DNA of 64,000 bases from assembly GCF_022024275.1 (NCBI RefSeq), contig NZ_CP091804.1:2312501-2376500 (forward strand). Direction: 5' to 3'. Both the position numbers and the translations under genes were made by a program. This stretch comes from Sphingopyxis sp. BSN-002. Lineage in GTDB: Bacteria; Pseudomonadota; Alphaproteobacteria; Sphingomonadales; Sphingomonadaceae. Positions 8,145 through 16,976 of this stretch are shown piece by piece. Within the stretch, counting starts at the first letter, position 1. The number at the start of each line of letters is the position of its first letter. The notes beneath the pieces were generated by a model. The model saw only the letters and a list, made by a program, of their open reading frames with translations, was not told the origin of the DNA and made no database searches.

Positions 8145-9284
8145 TCAATTTTGTCGGCGGCCGTCGGGGTCGAAGCGATGCGAGGGTGGCACGTCGACCG
8201 ACGGCTGGCCGGTGCCTTCGGCGACCATGCGTTCGAGCTGGAAGACGAAGGCGAGGACGGTCGCGACCGCGACGAACAATTCCTCGGGAATCGTGCGGCC
8301 GGCGCGCGCGGTGAAGTAGATTGCACGCGCGAGCTGCGGATATTCGAGGATCGGCACATTGGCGCCGCGCGCCAGTTCGCGGATCGACAGCGCGACATCG
8401 CCGCGCCCGCGCGCGACGACGACCGGTGCGGCATCCTGTCCGGGGCGATAGCGGAGCGCGACCGAGAAGTGCGTCGGGTTGGTGAGCACGACCGTCGCGT
8501 CGGATACCGCCTTGCGCGCCGAGCCGCTCAGGATTTCGTGCGCACGCTGGCGCTGCGCCTGCTTGAGTTCGGGGGCGCCGTCGGATTCGCGCGATTCTTC
8601 CTTCACTTCCTGCTTGCTCATCATCAGGCGGCGGTTGCGCTGAAACCATTGTGCGGGGACGTCGATCAGCGCGATGACGACAAGACCGCCCGCCATCGCA
8701 AGCATCGCATGGCCGATCGCCTTGCCGGCCATCCCGATCGCGCCTTGCAGGTCGGACTGCGCCAGACCCATGATCTGCGGCATCGCGTCGGCGACGAGGA
8801 AATAGCCGATCGTACCGAGCAGGAGCACCTTGGCGAGCGATTTGACCAGCTCGATGACGCCCTGCGGACCGAACATGCGCTTGAGCCCGGACAGCGGATT
8901 CATCCGGTTGCCCTTGAAGCCCAGCGCCTTGCCGCGCCAGCCGAGCGAGCCGAGCATCGCGGGCGCCGCGATGCTCGCAGCGAGCGCGAGGCCGAAGAGC
9001 GCGGCGAGCGGCAGGAGGATTTCGACGCCGTTGCGCATCACCGCCTCGCCGGGCGCGAAATGGGCAACATCGTCGGCGTCGAGCGTCAGGCCACGCTTCA
9101 GCAGTTCGCCCGCCGACTGAACGAGCCAGCCGCCCGCAGCGAGCAGCCAGCCGGCGCCCGCGAGCATCATCAGCGCGGTCGCCAGCTCCTTCGACATCAA
9201 CACATCGCCTTCGCGTGCCGAATCGGCGAGCTTCTTGGCGGTTGGCTGTTCCGTCTTCTGGTCGCGCTCGGTTGTCCCCGCCAT
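8145..9284 (-). CDS. flhB: Flagellar export switch protein FlhB
   Basis: FlhB sits in the inner-membrane export gate and switches substrate from rod/hook to filament type. The 379-residue protein has the N-terminal ERDQKTEQPTAKKL segment and four hydrophobic helices (residues about 35-210). The cytoplasmic domain has the self-cleaving NPTH motif (VVLTNPTHFSVALRY, about residue 270). It starts three bases after the fliR stop. The order fliR-flhB is common in alphaproteobacteria. FliK, encoded in the same run, is its expected partner. Confidence 0.95.
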   Translation of the reverse strand: MAGTTERDQKTEQPTAKKLADSAREGDVLMSKELATALMMLAGAGWLLAAGGWLVQSAGELLKRGLTLDADDVAHFAPGEAVMRNGVEILLPLAALFGLALAASIAAPAMLGSLGWRGKALGFKGNRMNPLSGLKRMFGPQGVIELVKSLAKVLLLGTIGYFLVADAMPQIMGLAQSDLQGAIGMAGKAIGHAMLAMAGGLVVIALIDVPAQWFQRNRRLMMSKQEVKEESRESDGAPELKQAQRQRAHEILSGSARKAVSDATVVLTNPTHFSVALRYRPGQDAAPVVVARGRGDVALSIRELARGANVPILEYPQLARAIYFTARAGRTIPEELFVAVATVLAFVFQLERMVAEGTGQPSVDVPPSHRFDPDGRRQN

Positions 9285-9287
9285 CGC

Positions 9288-10073
9288 TCAGCGCCCCGCG
9301 GCGAGGGTGCGCGCCATGTCGAGCGCGTCGGAGAGGAAGCGGGCGATCGCCTCGGCCATCGCCGGGGTCGCCATGCCGAGCAGGATGATGCCGGCGAGCA
9401 GGGTCGCGGGCAGGCCGACCGCGAACAGGTTCATTGCGGGGGCCGAACGGCCGATCACGCCCATGATCATCTGGACGAGGATCAGAACGAAGCCGACGGG
9501 CAGCGCGATCGTCAGCCCGGCCGCGAACATCAGGCTGCCGAAATGCAGGATGCCGCCGATTGCGGCGAAGGAGGGGAAGGCGTTGCCCGGCGGCAGCGCC
9601 CGATAGCTGTCGACGATAATCTCGATCAGCAGCAGGTGACCGTTCGCCGCGAGGAAGAGCGCGGTCGCGAGCATCGAGAGGAACTGGCCGACGACGCTGC
9701 TCGACGTGCCGTTGAGCGGATCGGCCATCGATGCAAAGCCGAGGCCCATGGCGTTGCTGATCGCCTCGCCCGCGAGCAACGCTGCGGCGAGTCCCATCTG
9801 GAGCACGAAACCGATCGCGAGGCCGATCACGACCTCGCCGATGATCGTCAGGAAGCCGGGAAGCGAAACGATGCCCTCTGGCGGCAACGTCATTCCCGAC
9901 GCGGCAACGGCGGGCACGCCGACTGCCAGCGCGATCACCAGGCGGAGCTGTACCGGCACGCCGGCAGCACCGAAAACCGGCGCGGCCAGAAAGGCGGCGC
10001 CGGGCCGGATCATCCCCAGCATCCACAGCTGGAGCATCGCCTCGATATTCGGGACGGGGATATCGGGGGTCAT
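9288..10073 (-). CDS. fliR: Flagellar export gate protein FliR
   Basis: FliR is a membrane component of the type III export gate and forms a helical assembly with FliP and FliQ. The 261-residue product is strongly hydrophobic with about six membrane segments. It begins MTPDIPVPNIEAMLQLWMLG and includes PVFGAAGVPVQLRLVIALAV near residues 31-50. The ATG at 10073 was chosen because the upstream in-frame residues overlap fliQ and are arginine/serine-rich, unlike FliR. It lies 16 bases after fliQ. Confidence 0.94.
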   Translation of the reverse strand: MTPDIPVPNIEAMLQLWMLGMIRPGAAFLAAPVFGAAGVPVQLRLVIALAVGVPAVAASGMTLPPEGIVSLPGFLTIIGEVVIGLAIGFVLQMGLAAALLAGEAISNAMGLGFASMADPLNGTSSSVVGQFLSMLATALFLAANGHLLLIEIIVDSYRALPPGNAFPSFAAIGGILHFGSLMFAAGLTIALPVGFVLILVQMIMGVIGRSAPAMNLFAVGLPATLLAGIILLGMATPAMAEAIARFLSDALDMARTLAAGR

Positions 10074-10089
10074 CGCAGCCCTTGGCGCC

Positions 10090-10359
10090 CTAGCGGACCA
10101 GGTTCGGGATCTGCGCGAAAATGTCCTGCGTGAAATCGGTGAGCAGCACCAGGATGCTGCTGCCGAAGATCGCAAGGCAGATGGCGGTGACGATCAGCTT
10201 GGGCACAAAGCTCAGCGTCTGTTCGTTGATCGAGGTTGCGGCCTGCACCATGCCGAGCAGGACGCCGACCACGAGGATCGGGATCAGGATCGGCGCGGAG
10301 GCAAGCGCGAGCACCCACAGCGACTGCTGGGCAACTCCGACGAAATAATCGGCTTCCAT
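10090..10359 (-). CDS. fliQ: Flagellar export gate protein FliQ
   Basis: FliQ is an 89-residue two-helix membrane protein of the export gate. The hydrophobic segments (residues about 15-35 and 50-75), the VGVLLGMVQAATSINEQTLS motif and the ending FAQIPNLVR are characteristic of the family. It lies three bases after the fliP stop and 16 bases before fliR. Confidence 0.95.
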   Translation of the reverse strand: MEADYFVGVAQQSLWVLALASAPILIPILVVGVLLGMVQAATSINEQTLSFVPKLIVTAICLAIFGSSILVLLTDFTQDIFAQIPNLVR

Positions 10360-10362
10360 CGG

Positions 10363-11145
10363 CTATGTTCCGAAAGAGGAAGCGAGCGAGCCCATCGTCA
10401 GTGCCCAGCCGTCGACGAGGACGAAGAGCAGCAGCTTGAAGGGCATCGATATGACCGTCGGCGAGAGCATCATCATGCCGAGCGACATCAGCGCCGAGGC
10501 GACGATCAGGTCGATGATCAGAAAGGGCAGGAAAATCAGGAAGCCGATCTGGAACGCGGTCTTGAGTTCGCTGGTGACGAAGGCGGGCAGCACGATCGAG
10601 AAGGGCACATCCTTCGGGCTCGCATAATTGGGTGCCTTGGCGATCTTCGCGAACATCATCAGGTCCGACTTGCGCGTCTGTGCCATCATGAAGCCATGCA
10701 GCGCATCGCCCGAACGCGAGACCGCGGTGCCGATGTCGATCTGTTCCTGGCCATAGGGCTCGATCGCGACGCGATTCACCTCGCTGATCACCGGCTGCAT
10801 CACGAACAGCGAAAGAAACAGGCTGAGGCCGACGAGCACCTGGTTCGGCGGCGTCTGCTGGAGCCCGAGCGCGTGGCGCAGGATCGAGAGCACGATGATG
10901 ATGCGTGTAAAGCTGGTCATCATCAGGAGCAGCGACGGCAGAACCGTCAGCAGGCTCATCAGGACCAGGATCTGCAGCGACAGCGACAGCGGGCGGCCGT
11001 TGCCGCCGATTTCCTCGACCGCGCGGGTCAGGCCGCTCGCTTCCTGCGCGAGCGCAGGGGTCGCGGCGGCGAACAGCGCAAGGCCGCCGACGACGGCGGC
11101 GCGGCGCAGCCAGCGGGCGCGCGGTGAAAGGCTCCTAGCCGACAT
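10363..11145 (-). CDS. fliP: Flagellar export gate protein FliP
   Basis: FliP is the main membrane subunit of the export gate. The 260-residue product has a cleavable-type signal sequence ending near ATPALAQEA, then the conserved SLSLQILVLMSLLTVLPSLL and ALGLQQTPPNQVLVGLSLFL segments and the C-terminal FKLLLFVLVDGWALTMGSL. The start ATG 11145 overlaps the fliO stop by 11 bases; a further in-frame start at 11172 would overlap more. It is followed by fliQ after two bases. Confidence 0.95.
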   Translation of the reverse strand: MSARSLSPRARWLRRAAVVGGLALFAAATPALAQEASGLTRAVEEIGGNGRPLSLSLQILVLMSLLTVLPSLLLMMTSFTRIIIVLSILRHALGLQQTPPNQVLVGLSLFLSLFVMQPVISEVNRVAIEPYGQEQIDIGTAVSRSGDALHGFMMAQTRKSDLMMFAKIAKAPNYASPKDVPFSIVLPAFVTSELKTAFQIGFLIFLPFLIIDLIVASALMSLGMMMLSPTVISMPFKLLLFVLVDGWALTMGSLASSFGT

Positions 11146-11416
11146 GGAAATCGCCCTGGCTGTTGTCGGCAAGGCGCGTCACATTGCCGCGCGAGACCGA
11201 GAGCAGGATCTGTTGGCCGGCGAATTCGACGACCGCGAGCTTGGTGCCGGGGCCGAGCGGCAGGACTCCGATCATCTCGACCGGGCGCGCCTGTTTGCCG
11301 GCGCCACCGGTCAGCGGAACGCCCATCTGGACGCGCTTCCACAGCCACAGGCTGCCCCACGCCATACCGCCGACGAGCGGCAGCAGGATGAGCAGGCGGA
11401 GAATATATTCGAGCAT
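11135..11416 (-). CDS. fliO: Flagellar biosynthetic protein FliO
   Basis: FliO is a small, poorly conserved membrane protein that helps the FliP ring assemble. The 93 residues comprise one N-terminal membrane helix (LEYILRLLILLPLVGGMAWG) and a cytoplasmic part with the family-like IGVLPLGPGTKLAVVEFAGQ. The start overlaps the fliN stop by one base (TGATG). The call rests as much on the invariant order fliN-fliO-fliP as on sequence. Confidence 0.85.
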   Translation of the reverse strand: MLEYILRLLILLPLVGGMAWGSLWLWKRVQMGVPLTGGAGKQARPVEMIGVLPLGPGTKLAVVEFAGQQILLSVSRGNVTRLADNSQGDFHVG

Positions 11417-11745
11417 CAGGCCCTCCGGTCGAAACCGGCGATGCCGCGCTCGGGCGCGACGACTTCGGAGACCTGGATGCCATAGCGGCCGTCGACGCTG
11501 ACGATCTCGCCCTTCGCAATGAGGGTGCCGTTGGCATAGATGTCGAGAAGCTCGTTCGCGGCGCGGTCGAGTTCGACGACGCTGCCCTCGGACAGCGCGA
11601 GCAGTTCGGCGAGCGTCATCGAGGTCGAGCCGACCTCGACCGAGACGCGCAGCGAGACGCCGGCGAGCAGGTCGAAATTGGGCGCCCCGGCGATGCTCTT
11701 GTCGCGCCGGTCGGCCCGGGCGGGTGCTTCGGCCATGTCAGTCAT
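11416..11745 (-). CDS. fliN: Flagellar motor switch protein FliN
   Basis: FliN builds the lower cytoplasmic ring of the switch and docks export cargo. The 109-residue protein has a SpoA (surface presentation of antigens) domain: LLAGVSLRVSVEVGSTSMTL followed by VELDRAANELLDIYANGTLI and VSVDGRYGIQVSEV. The start lies within the end of fliM (8-base overlap), as expected for coupled fliM-fliN translation. Confidence 0.95.
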   Translation of the reverse strand: MTDMAEAPARADRRDKSIAGAPNFDLLAGVSLRVSVEVGSTSMTLAELLALSEGSVVELDRAANELLDIYANGTLIAKGEIVSVDGRYGIQVSEVVAPERGIAGFDRRA

Positions 11746-12652
11746 TGTCGGGTCCTTCTTCGATACGTTCGATCATGATCGCGGCGTTGCCATTGGCTTC
11801 ACCGATGCTGCCCGACGCAAAATTGCGGCCGGCGACGGTTACTGGAACATTGCGCGGAATGGTTAACGGAATGATATCACCGACCTCCAAAGAGAGCAGT
11901 TTGACCAAAGAAATTTCGGGGCGTGCCAGAACCGAGCGGACGGGCAGGCGAACGGTCTTGAGCGCCTTGTTCAGTGTTGCGGTCCACACCGGGTCGACGG
12001 CGGGCGCATCGCGCATCTCGGGAACCGGATCGGCGCCGGCGATTCCGCGCAGCGCCGCCTGCGGATAGGCGCAGAGAATTGTGCGTCCCTCGAACACGCC
12101 GCCGCGCAGCGTGAAGCGCTGGACGAGCAATTCGTCGTCGGCACGGACGGCCGCGAGCTTCGCCGGATCGCCGGTGACGGCGTCGAGTTCGGGTTCGATC
12201 CCCGACTTCCATGCGGCGGCGAGCTGCATTCCCATATCGCGCCCGAGGCGGGCGGCGAACCGCTCCTCGGCGTCGGTCAGTTCTTCGCGTTCGGCGACAT
12301 TCTGCCCCTTGCCGCCATAGAAGATGTCGACGAGCTGGAGGACGAGCGGGCGCGTCGCGGCGAGCAGCACCGGGCCCTTCAGCGGGGGAGCGTGATAGCG
12401 CCAGAACAGGCCGGGCGCGACTTCGTTGCACCAGTCGGCGAAGCGCATCTGCACCGCCGGCGCGCGCTCGACATTGACCGTCGGCGCGCCGAGCGCGCGG
12501 ACGAGATCGCGCAGGCTGCGCGCGAACTGGTTGCCGACGCTGTCGAGCACCGGGAAGGCATAGCTGTCCTCGGACTTGCGCAGCAGCAGCGACGCCTTCG
12601 CGTCGGCGGCCTGCTTGGCCGTGGCATCGACGGGTTTCGGTTCGAGGCTCAC
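11738..12652 (-). CDS. fliM: Flagellar motor switch protein FliM
   Basis: FliM binds phosphorylated CheY and, with FliG and FliN, sets rotation direction. The 304-residue product has the middle CheC-like domain (residues about 40-220) and a C-terminal SpoA domain with ARPEISLVKLLSLEVGDIIP and GSIGEANGNAAIMIE. The extreme N-terminus does not show a clear CheY-binding DQxEID motif, which may mean divergent chemotaxis coupling. It overlaps fliL by four bases and fliN by eight. Confidence 0.92.
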   Translation of the reverse strand: MSLEPKPVDATAKQAADAKASLLLRKSEDSYAFPVLDSVGNQFARSLRDLVRALGAPTVNVERAPAVQMRFADWCNEVAPGLFWRYHAPPLKGPVLLAATRPLVLQLVDIFYGGKGQNVAEREELTDAEERFAARLGRDMGMQLAAAWKSGIEPELDAVTGDPAKLAAVRADDELLVQRFTLRGGVFEGRTILCAYPQAALRGIAGADPVPEMRDAPAVDPVWTATLNKALKTVRLPVRSVLARPEISLVKLLSLEVGDIIPLTIPRNVPVTVAGRNFASGSIGEANGNAAIMIERIEEGPDND

Positions 12653-13266
12653 TGGATCACCAGGCTCGTGAAATAGACATTGTCGATGCCGCCGAAGCCT
12701 TCCTTGTCGCGCAGCACATCGTTGATCGCGTTGGTGAGCTGGCGCTGCAGCTGCTGCTTGCCCTGCGAGGTGGAAAGCAGCGCCGGATCCTGTTCGGCGA
12801 GCACCATCAGCACCGCCGAGCGGATCGGCACCTGCTGGCGTTTGATGTTGTTGATCACCTTGCCGTCGTAGAAGGTCGACAGGCTGATCCCGACCTGCAG
12901 GAAGCCCGAGCCGTCGGCGAGGTTCGTCGTGAAGGCATCGGTGATCGGATAATAGGTGACCTCATATTTGCTCGGGTCGACCTTGAAGCGGTCGTTCGGG
13001 ACCGAAACGGTGCCGACCTTCGGTGCCGCCTCGCCGCCTTCGCCGCCTTCGGCTGCGGCTTCCTCGCCGCCTTCGCTGCGCGCGACGAGCTTGGGATAAT
13101 GATCCTCAGGCTTTGCTTCATGGCCGCCGAGGCCGCCGCCCAGATAGATGCCTGCGCCGGCGCCCGCGCTGATCAGCGCGGTGCCGCCGATGCCGAGCAC
13201 CAGCAGTTTCTTCATCTTGCCGCCCTTTTTGGGTTCGGCGCCTTCGGGGGTTTTTTCCTTGCTCAT
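12649..13266 (-). CDS. fliL: Flagellar basal body-associated protein FliL
   Basis: FliL is a single-span membrane protein that surrounds and supports the stator. The 205 residues have a lysine-rich cytoplasmic head (EPKKGGKMKKLL), one helix (LVLGIGGTALISAGAGAGIY), an acidic Glu/Gly linker and a C-terminal periplasmic domain with FLQVGISLSTFYDGKVINNI and the ending GIDNVYFTSLVIQ. It overlaps fliM by four bases and follows fliK by 17. Confidence 0.93.
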   Translation of the reverse strand: MSKEKTPEGAEPKKGGKMKKLLVLGIGGTALISAGAGAGIYLGGGLGGHEAKPEDHYPKLVARSEGGEEAAAEGGEGGEAAPKVGTVSVPNDRFKVDPSKYEVTYYPITDAFTTNLADGSGFLQVGISLSTFYDGKVINNIKRQQVPIRSAVLMVLAEQDPALLSTSQGKQQLQRQLTNAINDVLRDKEGFGGIDNVYFTSLVIQ

Positions 13267-13283
13267 GGTCAGGTCCTTCCTGG

Positions 13284-14615
13284 TCAGGCAAAGCGGCCGC
13301 GGCGATCCGCGGTGCGTTCGTCATGGGTGGGATCCGCCTGGTCGGCGGCGGTTTCGATCAGATGGCTGGCATCGGGCGCACTGCTGCGGCCCTGGCTCTG
13401 GTTCTGCTGCTGGCGACCGGCTTCTGCCGGCGTGTGCGTCACCTGCGCATCGGCGACGCGGACGCCCTGCTGCCGCAGATCCTCGACGAGCCGCGGCTGC
13501 GCGGCCTGGACGATCGTCGCGGTTGCCTCATGGTGCGTGTCGAGCTTCAGCGTCACGCCCTCGTCGCCGCTCAGCATCGAGACGTCGAGGCGACCGAGAT
13601 GACGCGGCATCAGGCGGAAACTGATGTCGCCCTTGTCCGACTTGGTCGCCGCGATGTCAGCGGCGAGCTGGGCGATCCACTGATCGTCGCTCGTCATGTC
13701 GAGCGTGCGTTCGGCGAGCGGCGCTGCCTTTGCGGCTTCGATGAGCGGTGCACCACCCTGCAGCTCGGGCTGCGCGAAGAGAACGGTCATTGCTGCGCCG
13801 GCGTCGACCACGGGCTTGGCGGTCCCGGGTTCGGCACGGGTGGCCGGCACCGGCTGCGGCCGCGTCGCCTCGACCACCTCGGCCGGGGTCGATGCGACCG
13901 GAGCCGCGTCGGCTTGGCGCGTGACGGATGCCGCCGCGGCTGCTGCGGGCTTCGATGCCTTCTCGGTCAACGGCTTGTCGGCCGTCGGGATCGCGGCGGC
14001 GATCACGGTTGCGGCGACCGGTGCTTCGGCGACGGCGGTGGCCGGCAAGACGACCGGCACTGCGATGGCCGGGGCGGCGGTCTCATTGCCGTCCGGTTCG
14101 CCGGCTTCGGCGATGCCAGCGCCCTTGTCGCCAGCGGCGGGCGCAGCGGGCTTTGTCGGTGTCGCAACCGCGATCAGAAGCGTCGCGGCGGCCGCGGCGT
14201 CGACCGTATCGGCCACGGGACGGGCTTCCGTCTTCGGCGCAGCCGGGGTCTTGATCGGCGTTCCGGCGGGAAGCGCGTCGGCGGTTGCCTCGCCGGCGAT
14301 CGGCTGGGGCAGCCCGAAGAGGGCAGCCGCCGGAGGCGCCGGCGTTACGGCCGGAACAGCCTGCGCTTCGACGCCGGACGCCATGATGCCTGCTGCCGCC
14401 ACGGTCTGGATGCCGGGCTGTCCAGCGGCCGGGTTAGCCGCGTTCGGGATCGTCATTGTCGGGGTCTCCGTCGTCGCGGCTTCGGGCAGGCTCGCGAACA
14501 GCTGTTCGAAACCCGGCGCGTCGGTCGCGGTGCCAGCGGGCGCGGTCTGGCCGAGCGCGGCAAGGATCGACGCGAGTCCGGTCTGCGCCGGCGTCTGGGG
14601 AAGCGAGGCCATCAT
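13284..14615 (-). CDS. fliK: Flagellar hook-length control protein FliK
   Basis: FliK measures hook length and triggers the FlhB switch. The 443-residue product is mostly a low-complexity Ala/Pro/Thr-rich region, typical of FliK. A C-terminal hook-length domain (residues about 335-410) contains ISFRLMPRHLGRLDVSMLSG and TIVQAAQPRLVEDLRQQGVR. ATG 14615 was chosen because it overlaps the fliJ stop (ATGA); longer frames upstream lie inside fliJ. Identity rests on the C-terminal domain and the position between fliJ and fliL. Confidence 0.88.
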   Translation of the reverse strand: MMASLPQTPAQTGLASILAALGQTAPAGTATDAPGFEQLFASLPEAATTETPTMTIPNAANPAAGQPGIQTVAAAGIMASGVEAQAVPAVTPAPPAAALFGLPQPIAGEATADALPAGTPIKTPAAPKTEARPVADTVDAAAAATLLIAVATPTKPAAPAAGDKGAGIAEAGEPDGNETAAPAIAVPVVLPATAVAEAPVAATVIAAAIPTADKPLTEKASKPAAAAAASVTRQADAAPVASTPAEVVEATRPQPVPATRAEPGTAKPVVDAGAAMTVLFAQPELQGGAPLIEAAKAAPLAERTLDMTSDDQWIAQLAADIAATKSDKGDISFRLMPRHLGRLDVSMLSGDEGVTLKLDTHHEATATIVQAAQPRLVEDLRQQGVRVADAQVTHTPAEAGRQQQNQSQGRSSAPDASHLIETAADQADPTHDERTADRRGRFA

Positions 14616-15055
14616 GCCGCGCCGCCGTCGAGCAGGCGGAGGCTCATCGCGCGGCGGCGATGCGGACGGTTGGCGTCGGTGCGGCGTTCCAGCTCGGCCT
14701 CGGCCGAACGGCGGCTGCGCTCGTAAAGGCGGACGGCCGATTCTTCCTTCACCATCGCGCTCTGGGCGATGATGCCGGCCTCGTCGCGGCGGACGCTGGC
14801 GTTGACGAGCGGCGTCGCGAGGTTTTCCTTCGCCATGTCGAGCCGCATGCCGAGTTCGCCGATGGTGTTGAGCGCGCGGCCCGCGACCGCACCTTTCGCC
14901 ATCGCGAGATCGGCGCGCAGCGCCTCGAGGCGCTTCGACAATTCGACCAGGCTCGCGAGCTCGCCGGTGGCGCGCGCCAGATTGGCTTCGGCCATCTGAT
15001 GTTCGACGGTGCGCACGCGGATGATACGTTTGCGGCGTGCGGTGCGGGCGTTCAT
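14612..15055 (-). CDS. fliJ: Flagellar export ATPase stalk protein FliJ (probable)
   Basis: This 147-residue, charged, almost wholly helical coiled-coil protein directly follows fliI and precedes fliK, the standard place of FliJ, the central stalk of the FliI hexamer. Sequence conservation in this family is low. What can be seen is a long run of heptad-like Leu/Ala and Arg/Glu residues (LARATGELASLVELSKRLEA). It overlaps fliI and fliK by four bases each. The name is based mainly on position and coiled-coil character. Confidence 0.78.
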   Translation of the reverse strand: MNARTARRKRIIRVRTVEHQMAEANLARATGELASLVELSKRLEALRADLAMAKGAVAGRALNTIGELGMRLDMAKENLATPLVNASVRRDEAGIIAQSAMVKEESAVRLYERSRRSAEAELERRTDANRPHRRRAMSLRLLDGGAA

Positions 15056-16383
15056 GCGGAATATCCTTCAATCAGGGCTTGGCGGGAATTTTCGAAATCG
15101 ACCTGGGCGTTCGCGGGCTGCGAGACGAAGGCGAGCTGGTGCGCGTGATGCGCGATTGCCTCGTCGAGCACCGGATCGGCGCCGGCGACATAGGCACCCA
15201 TCAGCATCAGGTCGCGGTTCTCTTCATAGGCAGACCAGAGCTGGCGGAAGCGCGCCGCAGCGGCGGCATGGTCGGGATCGACCGAATCGGCCATCGTGCG
15301 CGACAGCGAACGCGCGACGTCGATCGCAGGATAGACGCCCTGTTCGGCGAGCGTGCGCGACAGGATGATGTGCCCGTCGACGATCGCGCGCGCGCTGTCG
15401 ACGACCGGGTCGTCGATGTCGCCGCCATCGGCAAGGACGGTGTAAAGTGCGGTGATCGAACCCCCGGTCGCATTGTCGTTACCCGCGCGTTCGACGAGCG
15501 AGGGGATCAGCGCGAAGGTCGAGGGCGGATAGCCCTTCATCGTCGGCGGTTCGCCGAGCGTCAGCCCGATCTCGCGCTGCGCATGCGCGACGCGCGTCAG
15601 GCTGTCGATCAGGAGAAGCACTTTCTTGCCGTCGGCGCGGAAAGACTCGGCAATCGCGGTTGCGCGCATCGCGGCGCGCAGGCGCAGCAGCGGCGGATGG
15701 TCGGCGGGAACCGCGACCACGACCGACTTCTTGCGGACCGACGGGGGCAGCTTGGTTTCGACGAAATCGCTGACTTCGCGGCTACGCTCGCCGATGAGCC
15801 CGACAACGATCACGTCGCATTCGGTGCCAGCGATCATCTGGCCCATCAGGACCGACTTGCCGACGCCCGAACCCGCAATGATCGCGACGCGCTGGCCCTC
15901 GCCGACGGTCAGCAGACCGTTGATCGCACGCACGCCCATGTTGAGCGGTTTCGTCACGCGGCCACGGCGAAGCGGATTGACCTTGCGGCCGGCGAGCGGC
16001 CACTGGAACTGCGATTTCACCGCGGGGCGGCCGTCGAGCGGATTGCCCTGCGCATCGATGATGCGGCCGAGCAGCGCCTTGCCGACCGGAACCATCGAGC
16101 TTGCGCCATGCGGTTCGACCGGCGCGCCGGTGACCAGCGGCATGTTGGTGTCGAAGGGGAGCACGAGGCTGCGATGACCGCGGAAGCCGACGACCTCGCC
16201 ATAGACATAGTCGTTGTTCGCCGACTTGATGCGGACATTGCTGCCAAGCGGCTGGGGAAAGCCCGACACCTCGAGCATGATGCCTTCGTGGGCGACGAGC
16301 GTGCCGATACGGCGCGGGCTTGCGTCGGTCAGGTCGACGGGAGCGAGCAGCTGCTGCGCGGTCATGGCGAGGCGGCGCGTCAT
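15052..16383 (-). CDS. fliI: Flagellum-specific export ATPase FliI
   Basis: FliI is the hexameric ATPase at the cytoplasmic mouth of the flagellar type III exporter, related to F1 beta. The 443 residues include Walker A GSGVGKSVLMGQ (about residue 175), VVVGLIGERSREVSDFVE, Walker B KKVLLLIDSLTRVAHAQREI and GEPPTMKGYPPSTFALIPSL. ATG 16383 overlaps the fliH stop (ATGA); ATG 16365 is a slightly shorter alternative. All catalytic motifs are intact. Confidence 0.96.
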   Translation of the reverse strand: MTRRLAMTAQQLLAPVDLTDASPRRIGTLVAHEGIMLEVSGFPQPLGSNVRIKSANNDYVYGEVVGFRGHRSLVLPFDTNMPLVTGAPVEPHGASSMVPVGKALLGRIIDAQGNPLDGRPAVKSQFQWPLAGRKVNPLRRGRVTKPLNMGVRAINGLLTVGEGQRVAIIAGSGVGKSVLMGQMIAGTECDVIVVGLIGERSREVSDFVETKLPPSVRKKSVVVAVPADHPPLLRLRAAMRATAIAESFRADGKKVLLLIDSLTRVAHAQREIGLTLGEPPTMKGYPPSTFALIPSLVERAGNDNATGGSITALYTVLADGGDIDDPVVDSARAIVDGHIILSRTLAEQGVYPAIDVARSLSRTMADSVDPDHAAAAARFRQLWSAYEENRDLMLMGAYVAGADPVLDEAIAHHAHQLAFVSQPANAQVDFENSRQALIEGYSA

Positions 16384-16976
16384 GCGGCGACGCCTTCGCT
16401 GCCGAGCGCGGCGCGCAGTTCGTTCAGATATACGGCACGGCCGTGCTCGATCCAGCCTGCCGAGGTTTCGATGCGGACGGTGCCGCGCACCATCGACGGA
16501 TCGGCCTCGATCGGCAGGGCAATCGGCGCATCCATCAGCAGCGCGGCATCGGCGGGGTTGACCCACAGGGTGCGTGCCTTGTCGGCCTCGGCAACCATTG
16601 CGGCAGCGGTTTCGGCCTGCGACTGCAGCCATCCGGCGTCGATCGCGGCGCTGTCGACAATTTGACGCACGAGCCGTTCGACCGTCTCGGCGATCAGTTG
16701 CGCGAGTTCCTCACTCGGCTCGTCCTGCAGCGCCTCGGCCCCTGCGACGAGCGCGAGCAACTGGCCACGTTCGACTGCGAACGCCGCTTCGGCGATCCGC
16801 TGGCCTTCGGCGAGGCCGAGCGCGAACGGATCGTCGGCTTCGGGCGCAAAGGCGGATTCGGCAGGTACCGCCGGGGCGACGGACACGCCGCCGAAGTGCA
16901 GCGGACGAAAGCCGCGGGCTTCGGCCATGATCTGCGCGAGCGAGATCGCGCCGGTTTCGGCAGAGCGGTCAGACAT
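16380..16976 (-). CDS. fliH: Flagellar export ATPase regulator FliH
   Basis: FliH is the peripheral stalk and negative regulator of FliI and links it to FliN. The 198-residue protein has a glycine-poor, charged N-terminal half and a helical C-terminal domain (LIAETVERLVRQIVDSAAID) resembling the family. Conservation is weak, and the call leans on its place between fliG and fliI. ATG 16976 was preferred; it overlaps the end of fliG by eight bases. Confidence 0.82.
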   Translation of the reverse strand: MSDRSAETGAISLAQIMAEARGFRPLHFGGVSVAPAVPAESAFAPEADDPFALGLAEGQRIAEAAFAVERGQLLALVAGAEALQDEPSEELAQLIAETVERLVRQIVDSAAIDAGWLQSQAETAAAMVAEADKARTLWVNPADAALLMDAPIALPIEADPSMVRGTVRIETSAGWIEHGRAVYLNELRAALGSEGVAA